A stretch of 64,000 nucleotides of DNA from an uncultured Woeseiaceae bacterium (GTDB taxonomy: Bacteria > Pseudomonadota > Gammaproteobacteria > Steroidobacterales > Woeseiaceae). The stretch is from assembly GCA_947258565.1 (NCBI GenBank), contig CAMYJB010000008.1, forward strand, positions 1 through 64,000, written 5' to 3'. The notes beneath the pieces were generated by a model. The model searched no databases. It was given only the letters and a program-made list of their open reading frames with translations, and was not told where the DNA came from. Numbering within the stretch: position 1 is the first letter of the stretch; the number at the start of each line of letters is the position of its first letter. This document shows, one piece after another, positions 47,677 to 57,420 of this stretch. Position numbers and translations under genes: made by a program.

Positions 47677-48663
47677 TTGTCTGACTCAGCCCCTCTGGTG
47701 ATCACGGCCGGCGAGCCCGCCGGTATCGGCCCGGAACTGTGCCTGGCGCTCGCGATGAAACCGGGATTGCCCGGCTTCGTGGTCGTTTCGGACCCGGCAC
47801 TGCTGCGATCGCGCGCGGCACTGATCGGGCTCGACGTCACGATCACCGAGGTCGCGCCTGATGGTCGAGTACCTGAGAGCGCCGCCGCCGGCGAGCTGCT
47901 GGTTGTTCCCTTGCCATTCCCTGCAGCAGCGGCCTGTGGACAACCCGATACCGCGAACGCAGAGACGCTGCTCGATGGTCTGCGGCATGCCGTTGACGGC
48001 TGCCTGCAGGGGCGTTACCGGGCGCTCGTTACCGCACCTTTACACAAAGGCGTCATCAACGACGCCGGTATACCGTTTCGGGGGCATACCGAATTCCTGG
48101 CCGAGTGCTGCGACGCGCCGTTGCCGGTGATGCTGCTGGCCGCGGGCGAGCTGCGCGTTGCCCTCGCGACGACGCACCTGCCGCTTCGCGATGTGCCGGA
48201 CGCGGTCACGGCCGACAGGCTGCGCGACGTGCTTCGCGTTCTGCTCCAGGACCTCCGGCAACGCTTCGGTATTACCGCCCCCGAGATCGTCGTCTGTGGA
48301 CTGAATCCGCATGCCGGTGAAGACGGACATCTCGGCACAGAGGATGCAGACATCATCGCACCGGTCGTCAAGGAATTCGCACGTACGGGCGAGCGGGTAC
48401 GCGGACCGCTGCCTGCGGACACGGCGTTCACGGAGGCTTCCGGCCACAAGGACGCGATCCTCGCGATGTACCACGACCAGGGACTGCCGGTGCTCAAGTA
48501 CGCGGGTTTCGGCGCGGGCGTCAACATTACATTGGGGCTGCCGATCGTACGCACCTCCGTCGATCACGGCACCGCATTCGACCTGGCGGGCAGCGGCAAG
48601 GCAGACCCGGGCAGCCTGGTTGCAGCGATCGAGATGGCTGCACGGCTGACCGATCCGCGATGA
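47677..48663 (+). CDS. pdxA: 4-hydroxythreonine-4-phosphate dehydrogenase PdxA
   Basis: A 328-residue NAD-dependent metalloenzyme of pyridoxal-phosphate synthesis (DXP-dependent route). Seen: VITAGEPAGIGPELCLALA, the metal His in FRGHTEFLAE and AMYHDQGLPVLKY, and GVNITLGLPIVRTSVDHGTAFDLAG. It begins with TTG at 47677, 34 bases after surA, and overlaps rsmA by four bases. Confidence 0.95.
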   Translation: MSDSAPLVITAGEPAGIGPELCLALAMKPGLPGFVVVSDPALLRSRAALIGLDVTITEVAPDGRVPESAAAGELLVVPLPFPAAAACGQPDTANAETLLDGLRHAVDGCLQGRYRALVTAPLHKGVINDAGIPFRGHTEFLAECCDAPLPVMLLAAGELRVALATTHLPLRDVPDAVTADRLRDVLRVLLQDLRQRFGITAPEIVVCGLNPHAGEDGHLGTEDADIIAPVVKEFARTGERVRGPLPADTAFTEASGHKDAILAMYHDQGLPVLKYAGFGAGVNITLGLPIVRTSVDHGTAFDLAGSGKADPGSLVAAIEMAARLTDPR

Positions 48664-49451
48664 ATGCGCATCGACCACGCAAGCGCTTCGGACAGCATTT
48701 CCTGACTGACCCGGGCGTCATCGGCGAGATCGTGCGGGCGATCGACCCACAGCCGGGTGATACGGTCGTCGAAATCGGCCCGGGCCATGGAGCCATCACG
48801 GAACTGCTTGCAAAGACAGCCGGAAAACTGCACTGCATCGAGCTCGACCGCGACCTGGCGGCAGCATTACGGCACCGTTTCAGCGGCAGCGACAAGGTCA
48901 CCATTCACGAAGCAGACGCGCTGAACTTCGAATTCTGCACACTCGGCAACTCCCTGCGAATCGTCGGCAACCTGCCCTATAACATCTCGACGCCGCTGCT
49001 GTTTCACCTGATCGACAGCCGCGACTGCATTGCCGACATGCACTTCATGCTGCAGAAGGAGGTGGTGAAACGGATGACGGCGGACCCTGGCAGCAAGGCT
49101 TACGGACGACTCGGCATCATGCTCGGCTGCCATCTCGAGGTCGAGGCGCTGTTCGATGTTGGCCCGGAGTGCTTCGATCCGCCGCCTGCGGTTACATCGG
49201 CAGTGGTGAGGCTGACACCGCTCGGCGGCGACCGGCCGGCGATCGACGACGAGAAGTTGCTCGGCCGGGTCGTCGCGGCCGCGTTCAGCCAGCGGCGCAA
49301 GACGCTGCGCAATGCCCTGAAAACACTGCTCGATGAAAACGAACTCCGCTCACTCGGCGTCGATCCCGGGAAACGCCCGGAGGCACTTCCAATCGCAGAT
49401 TATGTGGCCCTGGCCAATTACGTTTCGCGACGCGACGGCGATTCGGGATAG
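48660..49451 (+). CDS. rsmA: 16S rRNA dimethyladenosine transferase RsmA (KsgA)
   Basis: A 263-residue methyltransferase dimethylating the two adjacent adenines (A1518 and A1519) near the 3' end of 16S rRNA. It has the family N-terminus RKRFGQHFLTDPGVI, SAM motif VVEIGPGHGAITELLA, IVGNLPYNISTPLLFHL with the catalytic NLPY, and FSQRRKTLRNALK. Coupled to pdxA by an ATGA overlap. Confidence 0.97.
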   Translation: MNAHRPRKRFGQHFLTDPGVIGEIVRAIDPQPGDTVVEIGPGHGAITELLAKTAGKLHCIELDRDLAAALRHRFSGSDKVTIHEADALNFEFCTLGNSLRIVGNLPYNISTPLLFHLIDSRDCIADMHFMLQKEVVKRMTADPGSKAYGRLGIMLGCHLEVEALFDVGPECFDPPPAVTSAVVRLTPLGGDRPAIDDEKLLGRVVAAAFSQRRKTLRNALKTLLDENELRSLGVDPGKRPEALPIADYVALANYVSRRDGDSG

Positions 49452-49484
49452 AATAGCCGTGGTTTTCGAGCCAACCGGATCACC

Positions 49485-49865
49485 ATGGACGAGACGAACT
49501 GCGAAATTCGAATTCAGGTCACGACGAATTACGTCGACGAACAGTCGGAACCTGAAGACGGTCGGTACGTGTTCGCGTACACGATCACGATCTCCAACGA
49601 AGGCGACATACCGGCGCAGCTGATCAGCCGCCACTGGGTGATCACTGACGCGAACGGCAAGGTGCAGGAAGTCAGCGGCGACGGCGTGGTGGGCGAGCAG
49701 CCGCACCTCGAGCCTGGCGAGGTGTTCCGCTATTCGAGCGGCGCCGTGCTCGAGACCCCGGTGGGCGCAATGCAGGGCCTGTATCGCATGAAGACCGACA
49801 ACGGCATCAGCTTCGACGCACCGATTGCGCCGTTCACGCTTGCGGTTCCGGGCGTCCTGAACTAA
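49485..49865 (+). CDS. apaG: ApaG protein
   Basis: A 126-residue beta-sandwich protein of unresolved function, with VTTNYVDEQSEPEDGRYVFAYTITISNEG, LISRHWVITDANGKVQEV and GVVGEQPHLEPGEVFRYSSGA. Length and order between rsmA and apaH match E. coli and Pseudomonas. Confidence 0.95.
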   Translation: MDETNCEIRIQVTTNYVDEQSEPEDGRYVFAYTITISNEGDIPAQLISRHWVITDANGKVQEVSGDGVVGEQPHLEPGEVFRYSSGAVLETPVGAMQGLYRMKTDNGISFDAPIAPFTLAVPGVLN

Positions 49866-49880
49866 GCCAACCTTCCGGTC

Positions 49881-50699
49881 ATGGCGATCTACGCAATCGG
49901 AGATCTGCAGGGTTGCTACGATCCGTTGCAGCGGCTGCTCGAAGCCATCGACTTCGATCCTGACAAAGACACGCTGTGGCTGACCGGAGACCTCGTGAAT
50001 CGTGGTCCGAAGTCGCTGAAAACCCTGCGCTTCGTGAAGTCGCTCGGCGACTCGGCTGTGACGGTACTCGGCAACCACGACCTTCATCTTCTTGCACTGT
50101 CGCAGGAAGCCGTGCCCTTGTCCGGCCGTTTCAGTTCGCTGGCGAAAACGCTCAATGCACCCGAGATCGATGAGCTCGTCGAATGGCTTCGCCACCGGCC
50201 CCTCGCGCATTACTCCGAGAAACTGGACACGCTGCTCGTGCACGCGGGCACGCACCCGACCTGGAGCGTGAGCAAGACCCTCAAGCGGGCGGCAGAGGTG
50301 GAAGCCGTATTGCAAGGACCGAAATTCGCCATGCTCCTCGAGAAGATGTACGGCAACCGGCCGAGTTACTGGGCGGGCACCCACAAGGGATACGGTCGAC
50401 TGCGGTTCATTATCAATTGCCTGACGCGCATGCGCATGTTGACGCCCGACATGCATCTCAATATGCGCGCCACGGGCGCGCCCTGGCGAGGCGGCAGGAA
50501 ACGTATCGCGTGGTTCGACTTCCCGGCGCACGCATGGGGAGACACGCGCATTGTATTCGGCCACTGGTCCCAGCTCGGCCTCATCGTACTGCCGGGGCTC
50601 GTGAGTCTCGATACGGGATGCGTCTGGGGCCGGCAACTGACGGCCGTGCGGCTCGACACGACGGTACCGCGGGTTTACCAGGTTCCCGGCCAGCACTGA
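49881..50699 (+). CDS. apaH: Bis(5'-nucleosyl)-tetraphosphatase, symmetrical (ApaH)
   Basis: A 272-residue metallophosphatase cleaving Ap4A into two ADP and also removing Np4N RNA caps. It carries the calcineurin-type motifs IGDLQGCYDPLQRLL, LTGDLVNRGPKSLKTL, VLGNHDLHLLA and IVFGHWSQLG. It follows apaG by 15 bases and shares one base with the next gene (TGATG). Confidence 0.96.
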   Translation: MAIYAIGDLQGCYDPLQRLLEAIDFDPDKDTLWLTGDLVNRGPKSLKTLRFVKSLGDSAVTVLGNHDLHLLALSQEAVPLSGRFSSLAKTLNAPEIDELVEWLRHRPLAHYSEKLDTLLVHAGTHPTWSVSKTLKRAAEVEAVLQGPKFAMLLEKMYGNRPSYWAGTHKGYGRLRFIINCLTRMRMLTPDMHLNMRATGAPWRGGRKRIAWFDFPAHAWGDTRIVFGHWSQLGLIVLPGLVSLDTGCVWGRQLTAVRLDTTVPRVYQVPGQH

Positions 50700-51970
50700 T
50701 GCACTACGAGGACTCCGCCGAGTTTGCGGCCCGGCTCGACAGGGACGATCCGCTGGCGGGCTTTCGCGACCTATTCGAATTCCCGGAGGAACGGGGCAGC
50801 CGCAAGTCCGTCTATTTCTGTGGACACTCGCTGGGTCTGCAGCCGAAGCTCGCGGCGCAGTATGTCAGCGAGGAACTGTCCGAATGGGCGAGGCGAGGTG
50901 TAGAGGGCCACTTCGAGGCCGCGCGCCCGTGGGTCTCTTACCATCGCAATGCGGCGGGCGCGCTGGCCACCCTGACCGGTGCAGACCCGATCGAAGTCGT
51001 CGCGATGAATACGCTGACCGTCAACCTGCACGTGTTGATGAGCAGCTTCTACAGGCCCGAAGGCCCGCGTCGCAAGATCGTCATCGAGTCGACGGCGTTT
51101 CCGTCGGACCGCTACGCAGCCGCATCACAGATTCGCATGCACGGCCATGACCCCGGCCGGGATCTGCTTCAATGGCAGCCGCGCGACGACCAGCTGCTGT
51201 ACATGGACGACCTTGCAACGTTGCTGGAGCGTGAGGGCGGACAGACAGCATTGCTGCTGTTGCCTGGCGTGCAGTATTACTCCGGCCAGGTACTCGACAT
51301 GCCGGGAATATGCGCTCTCGCGCGCCGGCACGGGTGCAGGGTGGGATTCGACCTCGCCCATGCCATCGGCAACGTCGCACTCGAACTGCACGAGTGGGGG
51401 CCGGACTTTGCGGCCTGGTGCAGCTACAAGTATCTGAATTCGGGACCCGGTGCGATCGCGGGTGCTTTTGTGCACCAGCGTCATCTCGCACCCGGCGACC
51501 TCGACCAGCTGCACGGCTGGTGGGGCAACAATGCAGCAACCCGCTTTGAAATGCGCGACGAATTCGACCCCGCGCCGGGTGCGGACGTTTTTCAGCTCAG
51601 TTGCCCGCCGGTGTTGTCGTTTGCGCCAGTGCTCGCGTCGCTCGAAATCTTCACCGACGCGGGCCTGTCGCGGCTCATCGAGAAATCGCGGCGCCTGACC
51701 GGTTACCTGGCATGGCTGATCGCGCACCGCTTCGAAGGCCGCATCGACATTATCACGTCGGCAGCGGAGCGCGGTTGCCAGCTGTCGCTGGTCATAAGGG
51801 ACAAAGGCGTGGACGCTCGACAGGTGTTCCGCAATCTCACGAAATTGAACGTTATCGGCGACTGGCGCGAACCGGACGTCATCCGCATCGCGCCGGTGCC
51901 GCTGTACAACAGCTACGGCGACGTGTTCGCCTGCGCCGAGCGGCTGCAGCTGGCGCTCGACGCGGCCTGA
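50699..51970 (+). CDS. kynU: Kynureninase
   Basis: A 423-residue PLP enzyme cleaving kynurenine to anthranilate and alanine or 3-hydroxykynurenine to 3-hydroxyanthranilate. The family signatures are present: SVYFCGHSLGLQP, VVAMNTLTVNLHVLM, DLAHAIGNV and the PLP Lys in CSYKYLNSGPG, followed by GWWGNNAATRFEM. It starts in the last base of apaH. No tryptophan dioxygenase or other kynurenine-pathway gene is in the window, so whether it serves tryptophan breakdown, NAD synthesis or quinolone-type signalling is open. Confidence 0.92.
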   Translation: MHYEDSAEFAARLDRDDPLAGFRDLFEFPEERGSRKSVYFCGHSLGLQPKLAAQYVSEELSEWARRGVEGHFEAARPWVSYHRNAAGALATLTGADPIEVVAMNTLTVNLHVLMSSFYRPEGPRRKIVIESTAFPSDRYAAASQIRMHGHDPGRDLLQWQPRDDQLLYMDDLATLLEREGGQTALLLLPGVQYYSGQVLDMPGICALARRHGCRVGFDLAHAIGNVALELHEWGPDFAAWCSYKYLNSGPGAIAGAFVHQRHLAPGDLDQLHGWWGNNAATRFEMRDEFDPAPGADVFQLSCPPVLSFAPVLASLEIFTDAGLSRLIEKSRRLTGYLAWLIAHRFEGRIDIITSAAERGCQLSLVIRDKGVDARQVFRNLTKLNVIGDWREPDVIRIAPVPLYNSYGDVFACAERLQLALDAA

Positions 51971-51971
51971 C

Positions 51972-52463
51972 TCACGGCCGGCGCCGCTCGAACACCATTA
52001 CATCGAACGCGTGGCGATGCTCGTCATCGGCCGCATGATGCTCAGAGGACACCAGCTGCCAGGTGGCCCCGTCGACCTCCGGGAAGTGCGTATCCCCCTC
52101 CACGTCTGCCTGCACCCGGGTCAGGTAAATCCGGTCAGCGAGCGGCATGAAATCATGGTACACCAGCCCGCCTCCGATGATCATCACTTCACCCTCGCCT
52201 TCCACGAGATCGATCGCGTCACCGACCGACGACACGATTTCGCAGTCGTCCGCAGCAAAGTCGGGATCGCGCGTCAGCACGATGTTGCGCCTGTCGGGCA
52301 GCGGCTTGCCGATCGACTCGAAGGTCCTGCGGCCCATGATGACGGGCTTTCCGGTCGTAAGGCGTTTGAATTGCCTGAGATCGTCGGGGAGATGCCAGGG
52401 GAGTCCGCCGTCGCGGCCGATGACGTTGTTGCTCGAGGCTGCGACGACCAGGCTGATCGTCAT
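51972..52463 (-). CDS. folA: Dihydrofolate reductase
   Basis: A 163-residue enzyme regenerating tetrahydrofolate with NADPH. It shows [27 protein letters not shown] (N-terminal strand, the WHLP substrate loop and catalytic Asp), [12 protein letters not shown] for the cofactor, and [14 protein letters not shown]. Overlaps thyA by four bases, as expected for genes of the thymidylate cycle. Confidence 0.96.
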   Translation of the reverse strand: MTISLVVAASSNNVIGRDGGLPWHLPDDLRQFKRLTTGKPVIMGRRTFESIGKPLPDRRNIVLTRDPDFAADDCEIVSSVGDAIDLVEGEGEVMIIGGGLVYHDFMPLADRIYLTRVQADVEGDTHFPEVDGATWQLVSSEHHAADDEHRHAFDVMVFERRRP

Positions 52464-53254
52464 ACTGCAACGGCAGCGCGGATGTGCGGGTGCGCTTCGT
52501 AATTCAGGATCTCGAAGTCCTCGAAGCTGTAGTCGAAGATGCTGTCGGGCCGGCGCTTGATCGCGAGACGCGGCAGCGGCAGGGGCGTGCGGCCGAGCTG
52601 CTCGTCCGCCTGCTCGAGGTGATTGGTGTAGAGGTGACAATCGCCACCGGTCCAGATGAAATCGCCGACGCCGAGGTCACATTGCTGCGCGAGCATATGC
52701 GTCAGCAGCGCATAGGAAGCGATGTTGAACGGCACGCCGAGGAAGATATCGCAGCTACGCTGGTAAAGCAGGCAGGACAGCCTGCCATCCGCAACGTAGA
52801 ACTGGAACAGGCAGTGGCATGGCGGCAGCGCCATCCTGTCGATTTCACCGACGTTCCAGGCGCTCACGATGATGCGCCGCGAATCCGGGTCTTCCTTCAG
52901 TTGCCGCACGACCTCGCTGATCTGATCGATCGACGAGCCGTCCGGCGCGGGCCAGCTGCGCCACTGCACGCCGTAGACCGGCCCGAGATTGCCGTCGTCG
53001 TCCGCCCATTCGTTCCAGATGGATACGCCGTTCTCGGTCAGGTAGCGCGTGTTCTGGTCGCCGCTGAGAAACCACAGCAATTCGTGGATAATCGACCTGA
53101 GGTGCAGTCGCTTGGTCGTGACCAGCGGGAACCCATCGGCGAGATCGAAACGCATCTGGTAGCCAAATACCGACAACGTGCCGGTGCCGGTACGGTCTTC
53201 CTTGCAGACGCCATTGTCGCGGACGTGCCGCATCAGGGACAAGTACTGTTGCAT
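52460..53254 (-). CDS. thyA: Thymidylate synthase ThyA
   Basis: A 264-residue enzyme, the same length as E. coli ThyA, methylating dUMP with methylene-THF. The catalytic Cys lies in [11 protein letters not shown], and [39 protein letters not shown] and [13 protein letters not shown] are canonical. Start 53254 (MQQYLSLM) was chosen; in-frame ATGs at 53272 and 53314 would overlap lgt. Forms an lgt-thyA-folA unit. Confidence 0.97.
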   Translation of the reverse strand: MQQYLSLMRHVRDNGVCKEDRTGTGTLSVFGYQMRFDLADGFPLVTTKRLHLRSIIHELLWFLSGDQNTRYLTENGVSIWNEWADDDGNLGPVYGVQWRSWPAPDGSSIDQISEVVRQLKEDPDSRRIIVSAWNVGEIDRMALPPCHCLFQFYVADGRLSCLLYQRSCDIFLGVPFNIASYALLTHMLAQQCDLGVGDFIWTGGDCHLYTNHLEQADEQLGRTPLPLPRLAIKRRPDSIFDYSFEDFEILNYEAHPHIRAAVAV

Positions 53255-53255
53255 A

Positions 53256-54119
53256 TCAGGTAGTTGCCTCATTTCTTGTCGTCGGCCGGTAGGCGAGATA
53301 AAGAAGCACCGCACCGGCGATGATCATCGGTGTGCTGAGCAACTGGCCCATGGTAACCCAATCGGCGAACAGGTAGCCGATGTGCGCGTCGGGCATGCGA
53401 TAAATCTCGACATAGAACCGGAGCAGTCCGTACAAAAGCAGGAACAGCCCCGACACCGACATATACGGGCGCTGCCGCGACGAAAAAACCCACAGTACGA
53501 TGAACAGCACGAGACCTTCGAGCAGGGCTTCATACAGCATGGATGGGTGAAGCGGAGGCGTGATGGCCACTTCCGGGGCCAAGCCGAGTTTTGTCTCGCA
53601 CAGGGTCCTGCGGGCCGGTGTGTCGTCGCAGACTACCTGCATTGCCCAAGGTACGTTTTCGGCCGGGGCTCCCCAGAGCTCGCCGTTGATGAAATTCCCG
53701 ATACGCCCGAAGCCGAGCCCGAGCGGCACCAGTGGCGCCACGAAATCGGTCATCTGCCACATGGTATTGCCGAGCTTGCGGCCATAGAGCCACATCGCGA
53801 TCAGCACCCCCGCGAGACCACCGTGGAACGACATGCCGCCCTGCCAGATCTTGACGATGTAGAACGGGTCTTCCGCCATGTTGACCCAGCCGTAGAACAG
53901 GATGTAGCCGAGCCGCCCGCCCGCGATAACGCCGAGCATCACGTAGAACACGAGGTCGTCGACCTGCTGCGGGCTGATGGTCGACCAGGGCTGGCGGCTG
54001 CGGCGCCGCGCCAGCCACCAGCCCGCGAGGAAACCGAAGACGTAGGTCATGCCGTACCAGCGAATCTTGAGACCGAAGATCGAGAAAATGACCGGATCGA
54101 TCTCTGGGTATGTCAGCAT
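53256..54119 (-). CDS. lgt: Prolipoprotein diacylglyceryl transferase Lgt
   Basis: A 287-residue inner-membrane enzyme adding diacylglycerol to lipobox cysteines, the first step of lipoprotein maturation. It has about seven helices, with the Lgt signature [13 protein letters not shown], the active-site HGGLAGV in [13 protein letters not shown], and [18 protein letters not shown] at the start. The several lipoproteins in this window are its likely clients. Confidence 0.96.
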   Translation of the reverse strand: MLTYPEIDPVIFSIFGLKIRWYGMTYVFGFLAGWWLARRRSRQPWSTISPQQVDDLVFYVMLGVIAGGRLGYILFYGWVNMAEDPFYIVKIWQGGMSFHGGLAGVLIAMWLYGRKLGNTMWQMTDFVAPLVPLGLGFGRIGNFINGELWGAPAENVPWAMQVVCDDTPARRTLCETKLGLAPEVAITPPLHPSMLYEALLEGLVLFIVLWVFSSRQRPYMSVSGLFLLLYGLLRFYVEIYRMPDAHIGYLFADWVTMGQLLSTPMIIAGAVLLYLAYRPTTRNEATT

Positions 54120-54207
54120 GCGGCAAGGCTCGGGGGTGGTGAGAGGGCGCTAGTCTAACAATTCTCGACGATGCGCTATAGTGGCTTGCCGTCCACGATG
54201 CGCCGAC

Positions 54208-56268
54208 ATGCCGAACCGACTCGCAAACGAAACCAGCCCCTATTTGCTGCAGCACGCCGACAACCCGGTCGACTGGTATCCGTGGGGTGACGAGGCATTC
54301 GACCGTGCACGGGAGCTGGACAAACCGGTGCTGCTGTCGGTCGGCTACTCCGCGTGTCACTGGTGCCACGTCATGGCGCACGAGTCGTTCGAAGATGAAG
54401 CCACGGCCGACGTCATGAACGAGCTGTTCGTGAACATCAAGGTCGACCGCGAGGAGCGCCCGGACGTGGACAAGATTTACCAGACCGCGCAGCAGCTGCT
54501 CACGCAGCGGACGGGCGGCTGGCCGCTGACCATGTTCATCGATCCCGACGACCGGCGGCCGTTCTTCGGCGGCACCTATTTCCCCAACGAGGCACGCTAC
54601 GGCATGCCGGCATTTAGCGATCTCCTGAATAGCGTTGCCACGTATTTCAGGGAGCAGCGTGAAGAAGTGCGGCGCCAGGGGGCCAAGCTCACGGAGGTGC
54701 TCGGGCGTCTCGAACCGCCCGCCGCCGGAAACGACCTCGAGATAACGGCCGAACCGCTCGGCAAGCTCAGGGATGCACTCGGCCGCACGTTCGACCAGGA
54801 CTACGGCGGCTTCGGCAGCGCGCCCAAGTTCCCGCACCCGAGCACCATCGACCGGCTGCTCCGGCAGTGGCGCGATTCGGCCAGTGGCGACGATCCGGAT
54901 GTCGACGCGCTGTACATGGCGACCCTGACGCTCACACGCATGGCCGACGGTGGGCTGTTCGATCACGTCGGCGGCGGGTTCTGCCGTTACTCCGTGGACC
55001 AATACTGGCAGATACCGCATTTCGAGAAAATGCTCTACGACAACGGGCCGTTGCTGGCGCTGTATGCCCAGGCTTTCCTTGCGACCGGCGACGACTATTT
55101 CGCGGCCATCGCCAATGCGACCGCGGACTGGATGCTCTCGGACATGCAGTCACCGCAGGGCGGCTTTTACGCCACCCGCGATGCCGATTCCGAGGGCGAG
55201 GAAGGCCTCTATTACCTGTGGACGCCCGACGAGGTCCGGGCGTTGCTGGATGAGTCTGACTATGCCGTATTCGCCAGTCGATTCGGTCTCGATGCGCCCG
55301 CCAACTTCGAGGGGCGCTGGCACCTCACGGTGCGCCGCCCGATCGAAGAGGTCGCGGCGGATGCAGGTCTCTCCGCAAGCGACGCGCAATCGGCGATCGG
55401 GCGCGGCAAACAGGCATTGCTCAAAGCACGGGTCGGTCGCGTTCCCCCGGAGCGCGATGAAAAACTACTGACCGCCTGGAACGCCCTCGCGATCCGTGGA
55501 CTCGCGATCGCCGGCCGCGCGCTGGAGCGCGACGATCTCATCGAGGCAGCCGTCCGGGCCGTCGAATTCATTCGCTCTGCGCTGTTCGTCGATGGCCGCC
55601 TGCTCGCGAGCTACAAGGACGGCGAAGCGCGCTTTCCTGCCTACCTGGACGACCACGCCTTCCTGCTCGACGCGTTGCTGGAATTGTTGCAGGCACGCTG
55701 GTCGAGCGAACGCCTGCACTTTGCTGTGACCCTGGCCGACACGTTGCTGGAACACTTCGAAGACCCGGACAGCGGCGGCTTCTTTTTCACCGCAAACGAT
55801 CACGAAGAACTCATCCACCGGCCAAAGCCGCTCGCCGATGAATCCGTGCCATCAGGTAACGGCATCGCCGCATTCGCACTGCAGCGCCTCGGGTTCCTGC
55901 TGGGTGAGACGCGCTATCTCGACGCCGCCGGACGTACCTTGCGCGCCGCCTGGCGCGCGATGGACGAGTATCCGCACGGCCATGTCACATTGCTGACGGC
56001 GCTCGAGGAGTACCTCGGGCACCCCGAGATCGTCATTATTCGTGGCGACGAGGACGAGACCGGGCGCTGGCGCGACGCGGCAGCGAAACTGTATGCGCCG
56101 CGGCGTCTCGTGTTCGCCATCGGTCGCGACGAGGCGTCGTTGCCGGGTGCGCTCGCCGACCGCGCCGCCGTGGACGACGATACGGTCGCCTACCGCTGCC
56201 TCGGCACGCACTGCGAGCTCCCGGTGACGAGCTGGGAAGCGCTCGCCGCGAGCCTCTCGGAGCTTTGA
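54208..56268 (+). CDS. DUF255 thioredoxin-fold protein (YyaL/SSP411 family)
   Basis: A 686-residue cytoplasmic protein of the spermatogenesis-associated protein 20 / YyaL family. Residues about 1-165 are a thioredoxin-like DUF255 domain: [20 protein letters not shown] and [20 protein letters not shown], with the CHWC dithiol in the redox position. The remainder is a six-hairpin (alpha/alpha) toroid related to N-acylglucosamine epimerases ([41 protein letters not shown]). The reaction is not established. Start 54208 gives the conserved N-terminus [13 protein letters not shown]; a GTG at 54181 is also in frame. Confidence 0.92.
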   Translation: MPNRLANETSPYLLQHADNPVDWYPWGDEAFDRARELDKPVLLSVGYSACHWCHVMAHESFEDEATADVMNELFVNIKVDREERPDVDKIYQTAQQLLTQRTGGWPLTMFIDPDDRRPFFGGTYFPNEARYGMPAFSDLLNSVATYFREQREEVRRQGAKLTEVLGRLEPPAAGNDLEITAEPLGKLRDALGRTFDQDYGGFGSAPKFPHPSTIDRLLRQWRDSASGDDPDVDALYMATLTLTRMADGGLFDHVGGGFCRYSVDQYWQIPHFEKMLYDNGPLLALYAQAFLATGDDYFAAIANATADWMLSDMQSPQGGFYATRDADSEGEEGLYYLWTPDEVRALLDESDYAVFASRFGLDAPANFEGRWHLTVRRPIEEVAADAGLSASDAQSAIGRGKQALLKARVGRVPPERDEKLLTAWNALAIRGLAIAGRALERDDLIEAAVRAVEFIRSALFVDGRLLASYKDGEARFPAYLDDHAFLLDALLELLQARWSSERLHFAVTLADTLLEHFEDPDSGGFFFTANDHEELIHRPKPLADESVPSGNGIAAFALQRLGFLLGETRYLDAAGRTLRAAWRAMDEYPHGHVTLLTALEEYLGHPEIVIIRGDEDETGRWRDAAAKLYAPRRLVFAIGRDEASLPGALADRAAVDDDTVAYRCLGTHCELPVTSWEALAASLSEL

Positions 56269-56283
56269 CGGGTCGCGCCCCTG

Positions 56284-57411
56284 CTAATCCGCGTAGCCGG
56301 TAAGCTCGACGTATCCGCGGCCCTCGATGGGCGCACCGTGCCGCTCGCCTCGCACATCGACTGCGCCTTCCCAGTAGCGCACCGTCGTGAACAGCTCCTG
56401 GTCGGCCATGACCGGGCGAACCTCGAGCGAGAGTCCCCGGTCCGGCAGTTCCAGCGTCCAGGCCGACGGATACTGCCCGCCCTCCGGGCTGTCCCAGGTA
56501 TCGGTGACTTCGATCTCGATGTCCTCCCGGTCGATGTGCGTCGATGAGCCATCGGCGCTGATCCAGGTGCCGGCACTGTGCTCGTCCTGGCTGCCGTCGA
56601 GTTTGCGCAGGTTGTAGAACATCAGCTCGCTGCCGTCTGATAACTGCAACGCGAACCAGTCCCAGCCGAGCTGATCGGCGGCGAGCGCGCTGCTGCTCCA
56701 TTCGCGATCGAGCCAGGACAGGCCCGATACGCGGAACGCGTCGTCGCCAATACGCAGCGATCCCTCGGTCTCCCAACGGGTGATGGAATAGTAGTAGGAC
56801 GCATTGCCCGGCTCGGCCGATTTCTGCGAGAGCCCGTCGATGCCATTCAGCGCGGGCGTTTTTGCGGCGATGAGCGCAATATCGAGTGCAAACCCGGGAT
56901 CGGCCGCGCGCAGACCCCACCGCTCCGGCTGCCCCTCCGCGACTGCAGCGATTTCCCAGTCGTCGATCCAGACGCGAAACGGTTCCGCGCTCGCGCCCGC
57001 AAGCCCGAGAGCGCCACGTGAATAACGCTCCGCCGCGTAGAAGCGCTCGCGGCCGGCATCGGTCACGGCAAAGTGCGCGATGTAGACCTGGTTGCTGCGC
57101 CAGTTCGATTCCGCAGCCGGAAGGCTCGGCGTCAGCGCAAAACGAAAGATCGTCAGCTCGAAGCCGAAGCGCCTGCCATCCTCGCCGTCGAGATTGCCCG
57201 TGATGTACCACCATTCGTTGCGAAACTGAGGATGTGGCCCATGGTCCTCGGGAAAAACAAATGCGCGCGGTTCGATGGCCTTCGCAAAACCGGCGTCGCT
57301 GTCGCTGCTCAATAATTCGGACAATCGCGACTGCGGCGCCTGTATCTCGTCCGCGAAGACCGTAAACGGCAACAGCAGGGCAATAACCAGAGCACAACGG
57401 CGTCCACGCAT
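56284..57411 (-). CDS. AttH/CrtC-like lipocalin-fold secreted protein
   Basis: A 375-residue exported protein: a signal peptide (ends TVFADE) is followed by FPEDHGPHPQFRNEWWYITGNLDG, a hallmark of the AttH/CrtC family (carotenoid 1,2-hydratase, PF07143), then two lipocalin-like beta domains with SGLSWLDREWSSS and GWDWFALQLSDGSELM. No carotenoid gene is near, so the CrtC reaction is unlikely. It is the last gene of an operon with an FtsX-type ABC permease and ATPase, the arrangement of attEFGH. I infer a periplasmic protein that handles a lipophilic ligand moved by the transporter. Confidence 0.8.
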   Translation of the reverse strand: MRGRRCALVIALLLPFTVFADEIQAPQSRLSELLSSDSDAGFAKAIEPRAFVFPEDHGPHPQFRNEWWYITGNLDGEDGRRFGFELTIFRFALTPSLPAAESNWRSNQVYIAHFAVTDAGRERFYAAERYSRGALGLAGASAEPFRVWIDDWEIAAVAEGQPERWGLRAADPGFALDIALIAAKTPALNGIDGLSQKSAEPGNASYYYSITRWETEGSLRIGDDAFRVSGLSWLDREWSSSALAADQLGWDWFALQLSDGSELMFYNLRKLDGSQDEHSAGTWISADGSSTHIDREDIEIEVTDTWDSPEGGQYPSAWTLELPDRGLSLEVRPVMADQELFTTVRYWEGAVDVRGERHGAPIEGRGYVELTGYAD

Positions 57412-57420
57412 ATCGACTTC

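Noticed and set aside
49350-50696. 448-codon ORF antisense to rsmA-apaG-apaH
   Set aside because: It crosses three well-supported genes and has no protein-like pattern.
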